Assembly (NCBI GenBank): GCA_963829995.1 | Contig: CAWHKW010000004.1 | Span: 62,001 to 126,000 of the forward strand | Source of the DNA: JACCZX01 sp963829995 | GTDB lineage: Bacteria > Pseudomonadota > Gammaproteobacteria > Burkholderiales > Burkholderiaceae_F | Direction: 5' to 3' | Length of the DNA stretch: 64,000 nucleotides | Shown: positions 35,110-44,381 of the stretch, one piece after another | How the letters are laid out: every line of letters starts with the position of its first letter | Numbering within the stretch: the stretch's first letter is position 1 | Position numbers and translations under genes: made by a program | The notes under the pieces: model-generated | Databases searched by the model: none | Told to the model about the DNA's origin: nothing | Seen by the model: only the letters and a program-made list of their open reading frames with translations

Positions 35110-35416
35110 CACCGAGCCTTTCCACTAGCGCAGCGACATGCAAGCTGGATACCCGTCTTTTTCGGCCGACTCAGTCGCAAGCGTCCACTTAAACCGAACA
35201 TGCGCGGTCCATCACGGCACGCAGTTAAAAACAGCGTACACTGCGACTCGCTTTCGCTTGAGTCTGTCGTTCTACCGATTATCTCTGGCCTGTTGCTTGG
35301 TTCGTAAAACAACGGCGCGTCTGTTTATCAGGTTCACGTCTCTTGATCGTTAGCTCGCCGCTGGACTTTTTCCGGCGGCTGATTTCGTTGTGATCTTAAT
35401 ATCAAGGAACGTAAAA

Positions 35417-35620
35417 ATGGCAACAGGAACAGTCAAGTGGTTTAACGATGCAAAAGGCTTTGGATTCATCACGCCCGAGGATGGCGGCAAGGATTTGTTC
35501 GCGCACTTCTCGGAAATTCAGGCGGGCGGCTTCAAATCGCTCGCTGAAGGCCAGCGCGTCGAATTCGTCGTGAAGCAAGGTGCAAAAGGCCCACAGGCCG
35601 CTGAAATCCGTCCCGCGTAG
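35417..35620 (+). CDS. Cold-shock family protein (CspA-like)
   Basis: A 67-residue OB-fold RNA/DNA-binding protein. RNP1 is KGFGFITP and RNP2 is DLFAHFS, both complete. The ATG at 35417 with AAGGA 8-9 bases upstream begins MATGTVKWFND. It is separated from the divergent Crp/Fnr gene by about 300 bases, which probably include its promoter and a long 5' UTR of the type seen in cold-shock genes. A terminator follows at 35643. Confidence 0.97.
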   Translation: MATGTVKWFNDAKGFGFITPEDGGKDLFAHFSEIQAGGFKSLAEGQRVEFVVKQGAKGPQAAEIRPA

Positions 35621-35642
35621 TAGGGACGAATTTGCATACAAG

Positions 35643-35670
35643 AAACCGCGGCCATGCCGCGGTTTTTTTT
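35643..35670 (+). terminator. Rho-independent terminator of the cold-shock gene
   Basis: AAACCGCGGC, loop CAT, GCCGCGGTTT form a perfect 10-bp stem, and the T-run continues to 35670. It lies 22 bases after the csp stop. Confidence 0.93.
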
Positions 35671-35682
35671 GGACCGGTTGTT

Positions 35683-35758
35683 TGGTGCCGGCAGAGGGAC
35701 TCGAACCCCCGACCTTCGGTTTACAAAACCGTTGCTCTACCAGCTGAGCTATGCCGGC
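35683..35758 (-). tRNA. tRNA-Thr (TGT)
   Basis: On the minus strand the 76 bases fold as a cloverleaf. The acceptor GCCGGCA pairs with TGCCGGC, the D arm is GCTC...GAGC, the anticodon loop TTTGTAA gives anticodon TGT, and the T loop is GGTTCGAGTCC. CCA is encoded. It lies just upstream of sspB on the same strand and convergent with the csp terminator. Confidence 0.97.
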
Positions 35759-35783
35759 CGCATGAATAGCAAGCCGCGCGACT

Positions 35784-36281
35784 TTACTTGATACGCGTCA
35801 GTTTCGGCCGGTCACCGGGCCGCGGTGCTGGCGGTGGATCGCTCGGCTCGTTGTTATCCGCAGCCGGGACCGGCGCGCGCACGGACACCAGCGCAATTGG
35901 CGTTGGGCCCGGCAGCGTTTTCGCATCGTCGTTGTCGGATGTCGCGGGTTCTGCTCCGGCAGGGACGCTGCGCGGAACGTCGAACGCCATGCCCTGACCG
36001 CTTTCGCGCGCGTACACGGCAATCACTTTGTCGACCGGAACGATCACCTCACGCGCCACGCCGCCAAACCGCGCCTGAAACTCGATCACTTCGTTGCCCA
36101 GCTTCAACCGATTGGTCGCCAGCGGCGAGATGTTCAGCACGATCTCGCCTTTCTTCACGAACTCCTGCGGGACGTTAACGCCCGAGTCCGCCAGCACGGC
36201 GATGTACGGCGTCAAGCCCGAGTCCGAGCACCACTCGTGAATCGCGCGGATCAGGTACGGCTTGGTCGAAACATCAGCCAT
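35784..36281 (-). CDS. sspB: ClpXP protease specificity-enhancing factor
   Basis: SspB tethers ssrA-tagged proteins to ClpXP. The 165-residue protein has the substrate-binding fold (KPYLIRAIHEWCSDSGLTPYIAV, VNISPLATNRLKLGN-like segment, IEFQARFGGVAREV). A long disordered, acidic and proline-rich linker leads to the ClpX-binding tail RPKLTRIK. It lies 11 bases after sspA and is surely co-transcribed. Confidence 0.95.
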   Translation of the reverse strand: MADVSTKPYLIRAIHEWCSDSGLTPYIAVLADSGVNVPQEFVKKGEIVLNISPLATNRLKLGNEVIEFQARFGGVAREVIVPVDKVIAVYARESGQGMAFDVPRSVPAGAEPATSDNDDAKTLPGPTPIALVSVRAPVPAADNNEPSDPPPAPRPGDRPKLTRIK

Positions 36282-36292
36282 GGCGAACGCAA

Positions 36293-36895
36293 TTACCGGC
36301 GCATTACCTTTTCGGACGGTGTCAATGCCTCAATATAAGCCGGCCGCGAAAACATGCGCTCGGCATACTTCATCAGCGGCGCCGCGGTCTTCGGGATATC
36401 GATGCCGTAATGGTCAAGCCGCCATAACAACGGGGCCAGCGCAACGTCGAGCATCGAGAAATCATCGCCGAGCATGTACTTGTTCTTCAGCATGATCGGC
36501 GCCAGCTGCGTCAAACGGTCGCGAATCGTCGCGCGCCCTTTTTCCATCGCCTTCTGATTATTGCTGTTCTCCAGCGTCTGCACGTGTACGAACAGTTCGC
36601 GCTCGAAGTTAAACAGGAACAACCGCGTGCGAGCGCGCATCACTGGGTCGGCCGGCATCAATTGTGGATGCGGAAAGCGCTCGTCGATGTACTCGTTGAT
36701 GATGTTCGATTCGTACAGAACCAGATCGCGCTCGACCAGGATCGGCACCTGGCCATACGGATTCATGGTGTTGATGTCTTCGGGCTTGTTGAACAGATCG
36801 ACGTCGCGAATTTCAAAGTCCATGCCCTTTTCGAACAGCACGAAGCGGCAGCGCTGCGAAAAAGGGCAAGTCGTTCCCGAGTAAAGCACCATCAT
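36293..36895 (-). CDS. sspA: Stringent starvation protein A (GST-like)
   Basis: SspA binds RNA polymerase and alters promoter use in stress. The 200-residue protein has a glutathione-transferase fold with an N-terminal thioredoxin-like domain (TTCPFSQRCRFVLFEKGMDF, NPYGQVPILVERDLVLYESNII) and a helical domain. Two ATG codons stand in tandem at 36895; AAAGGA lies a few bases upstream. It is followed by sspB and preceded by petC, an order common in betaproteobacteria. Confidence 0.94.
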   Translation of the reverse strand: MMVLYSGTTCPFSQRCRFVLFEKGMDFEIRDVDLFNKPEDINTMNPYGQVPILVERDLVLYESNIINEYIDERFPHPQLMPADPVMRARTRLFLFNFERELFVHVQTLENSNNQKAMEKGRATIRDRLTQLAPIMLKNKYMLGDDFSMLDVALAPLLWRLDHYGIDIPKTAAPLMKYAERMFSRPAYIEALTPSEKVMRR

Positions 36896-36960
36896 TATTT
36901 TTCCTTTGCTCTTGTTGTGCCTGCGAGCACTCGCTCCGAAGCTCGCAGAGCAGGTGATCG

Positions 36961-37815
36961 CTAGTGAATGTCTTTCCAGTAAACGGCGTTCAGCCGCCAC
37001 GCGATCACGGTAAACATCGTTAGAAAAATCAGCACCCACACGCCGATCCGAACGCGCTTATCTGCCGTCGGATCGGTAATGAATGCCAGAAACGCCACGA
37101 GATCGGCTGCATCCGAATCGAATTGCCGCGCCTGGTCCGCATTCAGCGGCTTGAACGAATAGCTGATGCCCTCGTGGCTGTGAGCTGCGGCGGGCGCCTC
37201 AGTGCGGGTCGACATACCGTTAGGCTCGTAGGTCGTGACAACGCTCACATGCTGTACCGCTTCCGTTTTTGAATCCTTGCGCGCTTCGCTGAATTCAATT
37301 CGCGTTTCGCGCGGACCTTGCTCCTGCCAGAAGACATTCGGCATCGCGATGTTCGGATAGGCGACGTTGTTCCAACCGGTCGGCGAACTGGAGTCGCGGT
37401 AGTAGCCGCGCAGTAACGTGTAGATATAGTCGGTGCCCGCATGCCCGGCAGACGTGCGAGCGCGCGTGATCACCGACAAATCGGGAGGCGGCTTACCGAA
37501 CCAGCGCTTCAGGTCGGCGGCCGCCGCCGGACTCCGCATCGTGTCGCCGACCTTCTGGTTGCCGAAGATCAGGTACTGCTGAATCTGCGCATCGGTAAGG
37601 CCGATTTCCTGCAGGCGGTTCCAGCGAACCAGGTCGGCACCGTGACACCCGATGCAGTAATTGGCGAACAGCCGTGCGCCGTTTTGCAGCGATGCGGGGT
37701 TGTGGCCGCGGTCTCTCGGCCAGGTGTCCATCGCGATGCCGCCTTCGGCAGCAAGCGCCGAAGTGCCGCTCAAGATCGATGCGATTAGCGCCACGCGGGA
37801 AAGAAATGTCTTCAT
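36961..37815 (-). CDS. petC: Cytochrome c1 of the bc1 complex
   Basis: The haem c subunit passes electrons from the Rieske protein to cytochrome c. It has a signal peptide ending near ALAA, the haem-binding CIGCH near residue 56, a probable Met ligand in YPNIAMPNVF, and a C-terminal membrane anchor (about 258-278; IGVWVLIFLTMFTVIAWRLN). Length is 284 residues. It follows petB by 7 bases. Confidence 0.96.
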   Translation of the reverse strand: MKTFLSRVALIASILSGTSALAAEGGIAMDTWPRDRGHNPASLQNGARLFANYCIGCHGADLVRWNRLQEIGLTDAQIQQYLIFGNQKVGDTMRSPAAAADLKRWFGKPPPDLSVITRARTSAGHAGTDYIYTLLRGYYRDSSSPTGWNNVAYPNIAMPNVFWQEQGPRETRIEFSEARKDSKTEAVQHVSVVTTYEPNGMSTRTEAPAAAHSHEGISYSFKPLNADQARQFDSDAADLVAFLAFITDPTADKRVRIGVWVLIFLTMFTVIAWRLNAVYWKDIH

Positions 37816-37822
37816 GTCAGCG

Positions 37823-39205
37823 TCAATGCCGCGCGAACGTCACGCGTTCTGGCACGGGTTTGAACGATCCCATTCGGCTCCACCACGGCATCAGCGCAAA
37901 GAACGCGAAGTACACCAAGGTGAGCACCTGCGCCAACAGGGTTGCGGGCGGCGTCGGCGCCTGAGTACCGAGATAGCCCAGAATCAGAAAAGCCACCACC
38001 CAGCCGATCAGCAACCAGAAATGCCACGCGGGCCGATAGCGCATCGATCGCGCCGGCGAATAGTCAAGCCACGGCATCGCGAAAAAGATCACGACCGACA
38101 CGCCCATTAACACCACGCCCCAAAACTTCGGATCGAGCGTGAAGTACCCGAGCAGCAGGATGATCGTGCCGACTGCGATCGCGCCGCGCGCAATCGAATT
38201 CGAAATCGTCAGCAGCAGCAGCGCCGACATGCCGATCGTGCCGATCGCGAGCGCGATCATGAACTGCTCGGTCGTTGCGCGCAGGATCGAGTAGTACGGC
38301 GTGAAGTACCACAGCGGTGCGATGTGTGTGGGCCCTTGCAGCGGGTCGGCCGGGATGAAGTTGTTCCACTCGAGAAAGTAGCCGCCCCCTTCGGGCCAGA
38401 TAAACACGGCCGCAAAAAACGGAATCAGGAATATCGACAACCAGTACAGATCGTGCACCGTGTAATAAGGATGAAACGGAATACCGTCGAGCGGCCGGCC
38501 CTGCGCATCGGTGTGCGCCTTGATTTCGATACCGTCCGGATTGCTCGAGCCGACGTCGTGCAGCGCGATGATGTGGGCGACCACCAGGCCTAGCAGTACC
38601 AGCGGAATCGCGATCACATGAAACGCGAAGAAGCGGTTTAACGTCGCGTCACCGACCACGTAGTCGCCGCGGATCAAGATCGCCAGGTCGGGTCCGATCA
38701 ACGGAATCGCGCCGAACAAATTGACGATTACCTGCGCGCCCCAGTAACTCATCTGGCCCCAAGGCAGCAAATACCCGAAGAATGCTTCCGCCATCAGCAT
38801 CAGAAAGATCAGGCAGCCAAAGATCCAGATCAGTTCGCGCGGACGGCGATAGCTGCCGTACAGCAGCGCACGAAACATGTGCAAGTAGACGACGATGAAG
38901 AAGAATGAAGCGCCGGTCGAGTGCAGGTAGCGGATAAACCAGCCCCCGGGCACGTCGCGCATGATGTACTCGACCGATGCAAACGCTAGGTTGGCATCGG
39001 GCTTGTAGTGCATCGTCAGGAAAATGCCGGTCAGAATCTGCAGCACGAGCATGACGATGGCGATTCCGCCGAAGATGTACCAGAAGTTGAAATTCTTGGG
39101 CGCGTAGTACTCGGACGCGTGCTTCTTGAATTCCGACATCAACGTCGGCATGCGCGCGTCGATCCAGCCCCATAGGCCGGTGTACTGGCTCTTTGGATCG
39201 GCCAT
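37823..39205 (-). CDS. petB: Cytochrome b of the bc1 complex
   Basis: The membrane quinol-oxidising subunit, 460 residues and about eight helices. Haem-ligand segments are visible in helix B (FIRYLHSTGASFFF) and helix D (RFFAFHVIAIPL). The Qo-site PEGGGYFLEWNNF-type variation follows, since WPEG replaces the usual PEWY. Compare with close relatives before reading meaning into that. It lies between petA and petC with 2 and 7 base gaps. Confidence 0.95.
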   Translation of the reverse strand: MADPKSQYTGLWGWIDARMPTLMSEFKKHASEYYAPKNFNFWYIFGGIAIVMLVLQILTGIFLTMHYKPDANLAFASVEYIMRDVPGGWFIRYLHSTGASFFFIVVYLHMFRALLYGSYRRPRELIWIFGCLIFLMLMAEAFFGYLLPWGQMSYWGAQVIVNLFGAIPLIGPDLAILIRGDYVVGDATLNRFFAFHVIAIPLVLLGLVVAHIIALHDVGSSNPDGIEIKAHTDAQGRPLDGIPFHPYYTVHDLYWLSIFLIPFFAAVFIWPEGGGYFLEWNNFIPADPLQGPTHIAPLWYFTPYYSILRATTEQFMIALAIGTIGMSALLLLTISNSIARGAIAVGTIILLLGYFTLDPKFWGVVLMGVSVVIFFAMPWLDYSPARSMRYRPAWHFWLLIGWVVAFLILGYLGTQAPTPPATLLAQVLTLVYFAFFALMPWWSRMGSFKPVPERVTFARH

Positions 39206-39207
39206 GA

Positions 39208-39840
39208 TCAGGCCTTCGAATCGTCGCCGATCAGCACGACGGTTGCAGACAGATACTTATGCGGCGGCACCGGCAAGTTGTCCGGAGCCGGTTTGTTCTT
39301 GTACACGCGCCCGGCCAGGTCAAATGTCGAGCCGTGGCAGGGGCACACGAACCCCGGGTCGGCGCCCAGCTGTGGGTTGGCGCCCGAGGCAAACGGGCCG
39401 ATCGGATTGCAGCCCAGATGCGTGCAAATGCCTTCGACAACCAGATACTCGGGCTTGATCGACCGATATTCATTGCGGGCATAAAGCGGCGTCGGATACG
39501 CAGTGCGTATCGATTTTGGGTCTGCCACTTCGCTGTCGGCTTTGCGGATCGACTGCAGCATTTGCGGTGTGCGATTCAGAACCCATACCGGACGGCCACG
39601 CCACTCGACCGTAAACATTTCGCCGGGCGCAACCCGCGAGATATCCGCCTCAACCGGAGCGCCGGCCGCCTTGGCCCGCTCGGAGGGAAGGAACGACCCG
39701 ACAAAGGGAACAGCGGCGGCAATGACACCGGCACCGCCGACGGCGGCAGCCACTGCAATCGTGGCGCGACGCTCTTTATCAACCGGTTGTTTTCCTCCAC
39801 CTATGGGCTCGCCACTCTCGGTAAAAGTAGTCGTCGACAT
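39208..39840 (-). CDS. petA: Rieske iron-sulfur subunit of the bc1 complex
   Basis: The Rieske subunit takes the first electron from quinol. The 210-residue protein has a twin-arginine-like start followed by a helix (ERRATIAVAAAVGGAGVIAAAVPF, residues about 24-47). The two [2Fe-2S] ligand boxes CTHLGC and CPCHGS are present. Export by the Tat system encoded nearby (42409-44024) is expected for Rieske proteins. It is first in petABC. Confidence 0.96.
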   Translation of the reverse strand: MSTTTFTESGEPIGGGKQPVDKERRATIAVAAAVGGAGVIAAAVPFVGSFLPSERAKAAGAPVEADISRVAPGEMFTVEWRGRPVWVLNRTPQMLQSIRKADSEVADPKSIRTAYPTPLYARNEYRSIKPEYLVVEGICTHLGCNPIGPFASGANPQLGADPGFVCPCHGSTFDLAGRVYKNKPAPDNLPVPPHKYLSATVVLIGDDSKA

Positions 39841-40043
39841 GAAAGTCCCGAATCAAAAGGTGGGAGTTGACGCAGTGGGTGAACGCGGCACGCAGATTAG
39901 GAACGCGGTTTTGCGATTCATTTCAACGACGCACCCGCGAAGCCTCAAGCGCGGCAGCGCGGGATTCTACTTGATCCGCCCTGGCGGTTTCCACTGTCCC
40001 CAGTAAACTCTCCGGCCCACCCAACTAAAGCTGCAAAGACACG

Positions 40044-40463
40044 ATGGGCATGTTGAAAGAGTTTCGGGATTTCGCCGTCAAGGGCAACGTCATTGACCTG
40101 GCGGTCGGCATCATCATCGGCGCCGCGTTCGGCAAGATCGTCGATTCGCTGGTTAACGATGTCGTGATGCCAGCCATTAATGCGATGGTCGGCGGTGCCG
40201 TCGATTTCACAAATCAGTATGTGGTGCTGTCTGGCAGCGTCCCGGCCGGGACGCCGCTGGCGGCTGCACGCACGTCGGCGGTGGTGCTGGCGTGGGGCAA
40301 CTTCATTACGATTTTGCTGAATTTCGTCATCCTCGCGTTCGTAATTTTCTGGATGATCAAGGCGGTGAATCGCGTCCGAGCGAGTATGGATGCAACTGCG
40401 CCACCGGCGGCCGAGGACGTGGTGCTACTGCGCGAAATTCGCGATGAGCTGAAGCGGCGCTAA
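40044..40463 (+). CDS. mscL: Large-conductance mechanosensitive channel
   Basis: MscL opens under membrane tension to release solutes on osmotic downshock. The 139-residue protein begins MGMLKEFRDFAVKGNVIDLA, has the pore helix VGIIIGAAFGKIVDSLVNDV, a periplasmic loop, a second helix (NFITILLNFVILAFVIFWMI) and a charged C-terminal bundle. All are standard. It is divergent from petABC and followed by the DegS-like protease gene. Confidence 0.96.
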   Translation: MGMLKEFRDFAVKGNVIDLAVGIIIGAAFGKIVDSLVNDVVMPAINAMVGGAVDFTNQYVVLSGSVPAGTPLAAARTSAVVLAWGNFITILLNFVILAFVIFWMIKAVNRVRASMDATAPPAAEDVVLLREIRDELKRR

Positions 40464-40574
40464 GCGACCGTCCACGCGACAGTACACGCCGGCCGGCGGT
40501 TCGCTTGGGGGAATAATGCTTGCCTTCCGCAAACTGTCATCGCCGCCCGCCACTTTGTTGTCCGAGCTGACTTC

Positions 40575-41741
40575 ATGATGATCCGCCGCCTTTGGCTCGT
40601 TTTCGCCCAAGCCACCACCATTGGCCTGGCGCTGCTATTTGTCGTCTCGACGCTGCGCCCGGAATGGCTATCGCGGCAGCCGCCAGTGCCGGCGCCGTTG
40701 CCCGCCGCCGACAGCCTCGGCATCAAGCAGGCGGTGATTCCGGACGCGCGCGCCAACGCGCTCACGTCGTATGGAGCAGCCGTCAAACTCGCAGCTCCCG
40801 CGGTGGTGAACGTCTACACAACGAAGGAAGTGCGTCGCCGCGGCACTCCGGACGATCCGCTGTACCGCTATTTCTTTGGTGACGCGCGCGGCAACGATCG
40901 GGTCGCGAGCCTTGGCTCGGGCGTCGTCGCCACCCGCGACGGCTTCGTTCTGACCAACAATCACGTCGTGCAGGCCGCCGATGAGATCGCGGTCTCCTTA
41001 TCGGACGGCCGCCAGTTCGAGGCCAAGCTGGTCGGTGCCGACCCCGAAAGCGATCTTGCAGTCCTGAAGATCGACGCGCGCGATCTGCCAGCGGTCACGT
41101 TCGGCCGGTCGGACTCTCTGCAGGTGGGCGACGTCGTACTGGCGATCGGCAATCCGTTCGACGTCGGCCAGACAGTAACGATGGGCATCGTTTCGGCGCT
41201 GGGACGCACCAACCTTGGCATCAATACTTTCGAAAACTTTATCCAGACGGACGCTGCGATCAACCAAGGCAATTCGGGCGGTGCACTGGTCGATTCGAAC
41301 GGCAACCTGGTGGGGATCAACACCGCAATATTTTCCCGCACCGGCGGATCGATCGGCATCGGCTTCGCGATTCCGTCGACGCTGGTCACGCAGGTGATGG
41401 ATCAGTTGATCAAGAGCGGCAAGGTGCAACGCGGCTTCTTCGGCGTCGAGCCCGAAGACATCACCCCGGAAATGGCCGGCTTGCTGAGGCTTCCGCGCAA
41501 CGAAGGCGTGGTACTGAAAGGCGTGCAGCGCCCGAGCCCCGCGAGCAAGGCCGGCCTCGAGCCGGGCGATGTGATGCTGAGCATTAACGGCCAGCCCGTG
41601 GTCAATAGCAAGGCGATGCTGAACTTGATTTCTCAGTTACCGCCCGGGACCGACGCCAAGGTCAGAGTCGTGCGCGGCAACCGGGAACTCGACGTGCAGG
41701 TCGCAGTGGGCGAGCGCCCATTGCCCCGCATCCGAAATTAG
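40575..41741 (+). CDS. HtrA-family serine protease (DegS/AlgW-like, one PDZ domain)
   Basis: A 388-residue envelope protease anchored by an N-terminal membrane helix (about 10-27). The chymotrypsin-fold domain has its triad in TNNHVVQAA (His), SDLAVLKID (Asp) and QGNSGGALVD (Ser). A single PDZ domain (about 280-375) follows. One PDZ and an uncleaved anchor fit the DegS/AlgW site-1 proteases that start sigma-E release, though quality-control DegQ-like roles are possible. It is convergent with the Sel1-repeat gene, stops overlapping by four bases. Confidence 0.92.
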   Translation: MMIRRLWLVFAQATTIGLALLFVVSTLRPEWLSRQPPVPAPLPAADSLGIKQAVIPDARANALTSYGAAVKLAAPAVVNVYTTKEVRRRGTPDDPLYRYFFGDARGNDRVASLGSGVVATRDGFVLTNNHVVQAADEIAVSLSDGRQFEAKLVGADPESDLAVLKIDARDLPAVTFGRSDSLQVGDVVLAIGNPFDVGQTVTMGIVSALGRTNLGINTFENFIQTDAAINQGNSGGALVDSNGNLVGINTAIFSRTGGSIGIGFAIPSTLVTQVMDQLIKSGKVQRGFFGVEPEDITPEMAGLLRLPRNEGVVLKGVQRPSPASKAGLEPGDVMLSINGQPVVNSKAMLNLISQLPPGTDAKVRVVRGNRELDVQVAVGERPLPRIRN

Positions 41742-42409
41742 GAAACCGTCACCGCGGTAGTTTGACTGCGCATTTCGCGCGCCTTCATCACGGCCGCCGG
41801 TTCGCCCCCGCTGGCCGCACGAGTGTAGTAATACAAAGCGCGCGGGTAGTCCTGTTCGACGCCTTCGCCTTTCTCATAGAAGCTGGCGATGATGTAGGCC
41901 GATGCCTCGTCCCCCTGATCGGCCGCGCGCTCGTACCACTGTGCAGCCTGTTTCAGATCGCGCGGCGCGCCGCGCCCTAGAAAGTACTGCGTGGCCAGGC
42001 CCACCTGCGCTGCGAGGTAACCCTGCTCGGCGGCCCTGCGGAACCATGCAGTGGCTTCATCCTGCGACCGCGTGACGTGCTCCCCTCTTTCGTACAGAAG
42101 CCCGAGCGCGAACTGCGCTCGCGCAAACCCGAGTTCAGCCGATTTGCGCAGCCAGCCAACGCCCGACCACGGATCGGCCGTCGTACCCTCCCCTGCGAGC
42201 AGCATGACCGCCAGGTTGAATTGCCCGACGCGATTGTTGCGATCGGCCGCCTTGCGATAGTGCGCGAGCGCACGCGTCAGATCGCTTGCGAGGTAAGCAT
42301 TCCAGCCCGCGGTAACGTCAACATCATTGTCAGGAGCCACTTGCTGGCGGCTCGCGCCGGCACCCCCGCATGCAAGCGCCAGCGCGATCAGCAGCAATGC
42401 GATGCGCAT
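41738..42409 (-). CDS. Secreted Sel1-repeat (TPR-like) protein
   Basis: A 223-residue protein with a signal peptide (MRIALLLIALALACGGAGAS) and about four Sel1-like repeats, each with the A-x-x-G-x-A-x-A spacing (AELGFARAQFALGLLY, AEQGYLAAQVGLATQY and so on). Such repeats make superhelical protein-binding scaffolds. Its ATG overlaps the tatC stop by one base (TGATG), so it is coupled to the tat genes. Partner unknown. Confidence 0.85.
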   Translation of the reverse strand: MRIALLLIALALACGGAGASRQQVAPDNDVDVTAGWNAYLASDLTRALAHYRKAADRNNRVGQFNLAVMLLAGEGTTADPWSGVGWLRKSAELGFARAQFALGLLYERGEHVTRSQDEATAWFRRAAEQGYLAAQVGLATQYFLGRGAPRDLKQAAQWYERAADQGDEASAYIIASFYEKGEGVEQDYPRALYYYTRAASGGEPAAVMKAREMRSQTTAVTVS

Positions 42410-43185
42410 CACGTCGAGGAGGCTTGCTGCGGCGCGGTTTCGTCGACCACCTTGGGTCCGCCGACAAAGCGAGCGATGATGATTCCCAGCTCGTACAAGA
42501 TGCACAACGGTACTGCCAGCAGCAGCTGCGACAACACATCGGGCGGCGTGAAGATCGCCGCGATGATGAATGCGCCGACGATCACATAAGGGCGAGCTTT
42601 CTTCAGCTTGTCGATGGTGGCGATGCCGAAGCGCACCAGCAGTACCACGACAATCGGCACCTCGAAGGTCAAACCGAACGCGATGAACAGGCTCATCACA
42701 AAGCCGAAGTACGCCTCGATGTCGGGCGAGACTAATACCGACGCCGGAGCGAAGCCGGCGATGAACTTGAATACAAATCCGAAAACGACGAAGTAGCAAT
42801 AGGCCATGCCCACAAAGAACATCAGCACGCTCGATGCGATCAGCGGTCCCGCCAGCCGCTTCTCATGCCGATAGAGACCCGGCGCTACGAATGACCACAC
42901 CTGCCACAACACATACGGCAGTGCGATCAGGAACGCGCCGAACAGCGTTACTTTGAGCGGCACCATGAACGGCGTGATGACGCCGGTGGCAAGAAGCTTG
43001 GTGCCGGCGGGCAGCGCCGCCAGCATCGGCTTCGACAGGAAGTCGAAAATCTCCTGCATAAAGAACGCCATCGGAATGAAGACAACAATGACGGCGATTG
43101 CCGCACGCACCACCCGCTGTCGAAGTTCGACCAGGTGCGACAGAAAACTTTGTTCGGGAGCCGGCTCCTCGGTTTCGGCAGACAT
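42409..43185 (-). CDS. tatC: Twin-arginine translocase subunit TatC
   Basis: TatC recognises twin-arginine signal peptides of folded exported proteins. The 258-residue protein has six membrane helices and the family segments SHLVELRQRVVRA near residue 15 and FGLTFEVPIVVVLL near residue 170. It is third of tatABC, 15 bases after tatB. Confidence 0.97.
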   Translation of the reverse strand: MSAETEEPAPEQSFLSHLVELRQRVVRAAIAVIVVFIPMAFFMQEIFDFLSKPMLAALPAGTKLLATGVITPFMVPLKVTLFGAFLIALPYVLWQVWSFVAPGLYRHEKRLAGPLIASSVLMFFVGMAYCYFVVFGFVFKFIAGFAPASVLVSPDIEAYFGFVMSLFIAFGLTFEVPIVVVLLVRFGIATIDKLKKARPYVIVGAFIIAAIFTPPDVLSQLLLAVPLCILYELGIIIARFVGGPKVVDETAPQQASST

Positions 43186-43200
43186 CGGTAGCTGCCGTTG

Positions 43201-43731
43201 CTAGCGCCGAATGCGCGGCTTATTCACGCGCGCTCTCGGCGATCGCTTATGGCGCGTAGGTCCCGCGTCGGGTATCGCCAGTTGCCGCTTGAGTCTTGCG
43301 ATCTCCTCGGTCAACTCATAAATGGTCGGACCGGGCTTGAATCGCCGTTCAAAGCGACGGTTGACCCATGGTTCTTCGGTGCCTTCCCACGAGTAATCGG
43401 TCGGAGTCGAGGACGTCGCGGCTGCCGGATCGTCGAACCCCGTGTTCAGGCTTTTTACCGTCGAATCGATGCCCTCTTGCAAGCTTGAAATGTTTCCCTG
43501 CACGGTCGATTCGATCGAACGCGCAACGTCACGCGCTTCTTCCTGCAGCTTCTTTAGATCCGCCAGCTCAACTTCGCGATTGATGTCTGATTTGACCTGC
43601 GCCACGTAGCGCTGCGCCTTGCCGGCCCATTCGCCGACGCTGCGCGCGACGCGCGGCAGCCGCTCGGGGCCGAGCACAACCAGCGCCACCGTGCCGATGA
43701 CGGCAAGCTCACCAAAACTGAAGTCGAACAT
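43201..43731 (-). CDS. tatB: Twin-arginine translocase subunit TatB
   Basis: TatB works with TatC in signal recognition. The start MFDFSFGELAVIGTVALVVLGPERLP gives the single membrane helix with its Glu and the following GPERLP hinge. An amphipathic helix and a long charged, flexible tail complete the 176 residues. It lies between tatA and tatC. Confidence 0.95.
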   Translation of the reverse strand: MFDFSFGELAVIGTVALVVLGPERLPRVARSVGEWAGKAQRYVAQVKSDINREVELADLKKLQEEARDVARSIESTVQGNISSLQEGIDSTVKSLNTGFDDPAAATSSTPTDYSWEGTEEPWVNRRFERRFKPGPTIYELTEEIARLKRQLAIPDAGPTRHKRSPRARVNKPRIRR

Positions 43732-43787
43732 CGCAGAGGTCGAGTGTCAGGCGGTCGCGAACGAACCGCCCGACTTGCGCAGGCGCG

Positions 43788-44024
43788 CTAGACGTTGGAC
43801 GCCGGACCTTTTTCCTTGGCTTGCACGTCAATGGTTTGCCCCGGCACCTGACGCCGGTCGTCGACCTTGCCGGCAACGTCGTCTGTACCGTCCTTCATGC
43901 CTTCCTTGAAGCCCTTGATCGCGCCGCCCATGTCCTTGCCGATGTTTTTCAACTTGGCGGTGCCAAAGACCAGGATGATGACCAGCAGAACAATCAACCA
44001 ATGCCAAATCGAAAATGAACCCAT
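43788..44024 (-). CDS. tatA: Twin-arginine translocase subunit TatA
   Basis: TatA forms the transport pore. The 78-residue protein has the short membrane helix (SIWHWLIVLLVIILVFG), then the amphipathic helix KLKNIGKDMGGAIKGFKEGM, and an acidic tail. First of tatABC; it starts 9 bases after the HIT protein gene. Confidence 0.96.
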   Translation of the reverse strand: MGSFSIWHWLIVLLVIILVFGTAKLKNIGKDMGGAIKGFKEGMKDGTDDVAGKVDDRRQVPGQTIDVQAKEKGPASNV

Positions 44025-44033
44025 GTCGTACTC

Positions 44034-44378
44034 CTACAGACGTTTCCACGGACGCGGCCCGCCCAGGATGTGGATGTGCAAGTGATTAACTTCCTGCCCG
44101 CCGTCCGGACCATTGTTGATCACGAGCCGAAAGCCGTTGTCGCACCCCTGTTCTTTTGCGAGGCGCGGCGCAAGGGCGACCATTTTACCCAACACTGCCT
44201 GGTGTTCCGGTCCGGAGGTAAGCAGCGAATCCACATGAGACTTCGGGATTATCAAAAAGTGCACCGGGGCAGCCGGATGGATGTCATGGAAGGCCAGGAC
44301 GCTGTCATCCTCGAACACCTTTTCGCTGGGGACTTCGGCGCGACCAATCCGGCAGAACAGGCAATTTTCAGCACTCAT
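44034..44378 (-). CDS. hinT: HIT family protein (HinT-like)
   Basis: A 114-residue histidine-triad nucleotide-binding protein, probably a purine nucleoside phosphoramidase. The HxHxH motif reads NHLHIHILGG near residue 100, and CLFCRI at the N-terminus is typical. It is tucked between hisE and tatA with gaps of 3 and 9 bases, the usual betaproteobacterial location. Confidence 0.93.
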   Translation of the reverse strand: MSAENCLFCRIGRAEVPSEKVFEDDSVLAFHDIHPAAPVHFLIIPKSHVDSLLTSGPEHQAVLGKMVALAPRLAKEQGCDNGFRLVINNGPDGGQEVNHLHIHILGGPRPWKRL

Positions 44379-44381
44379 CGA

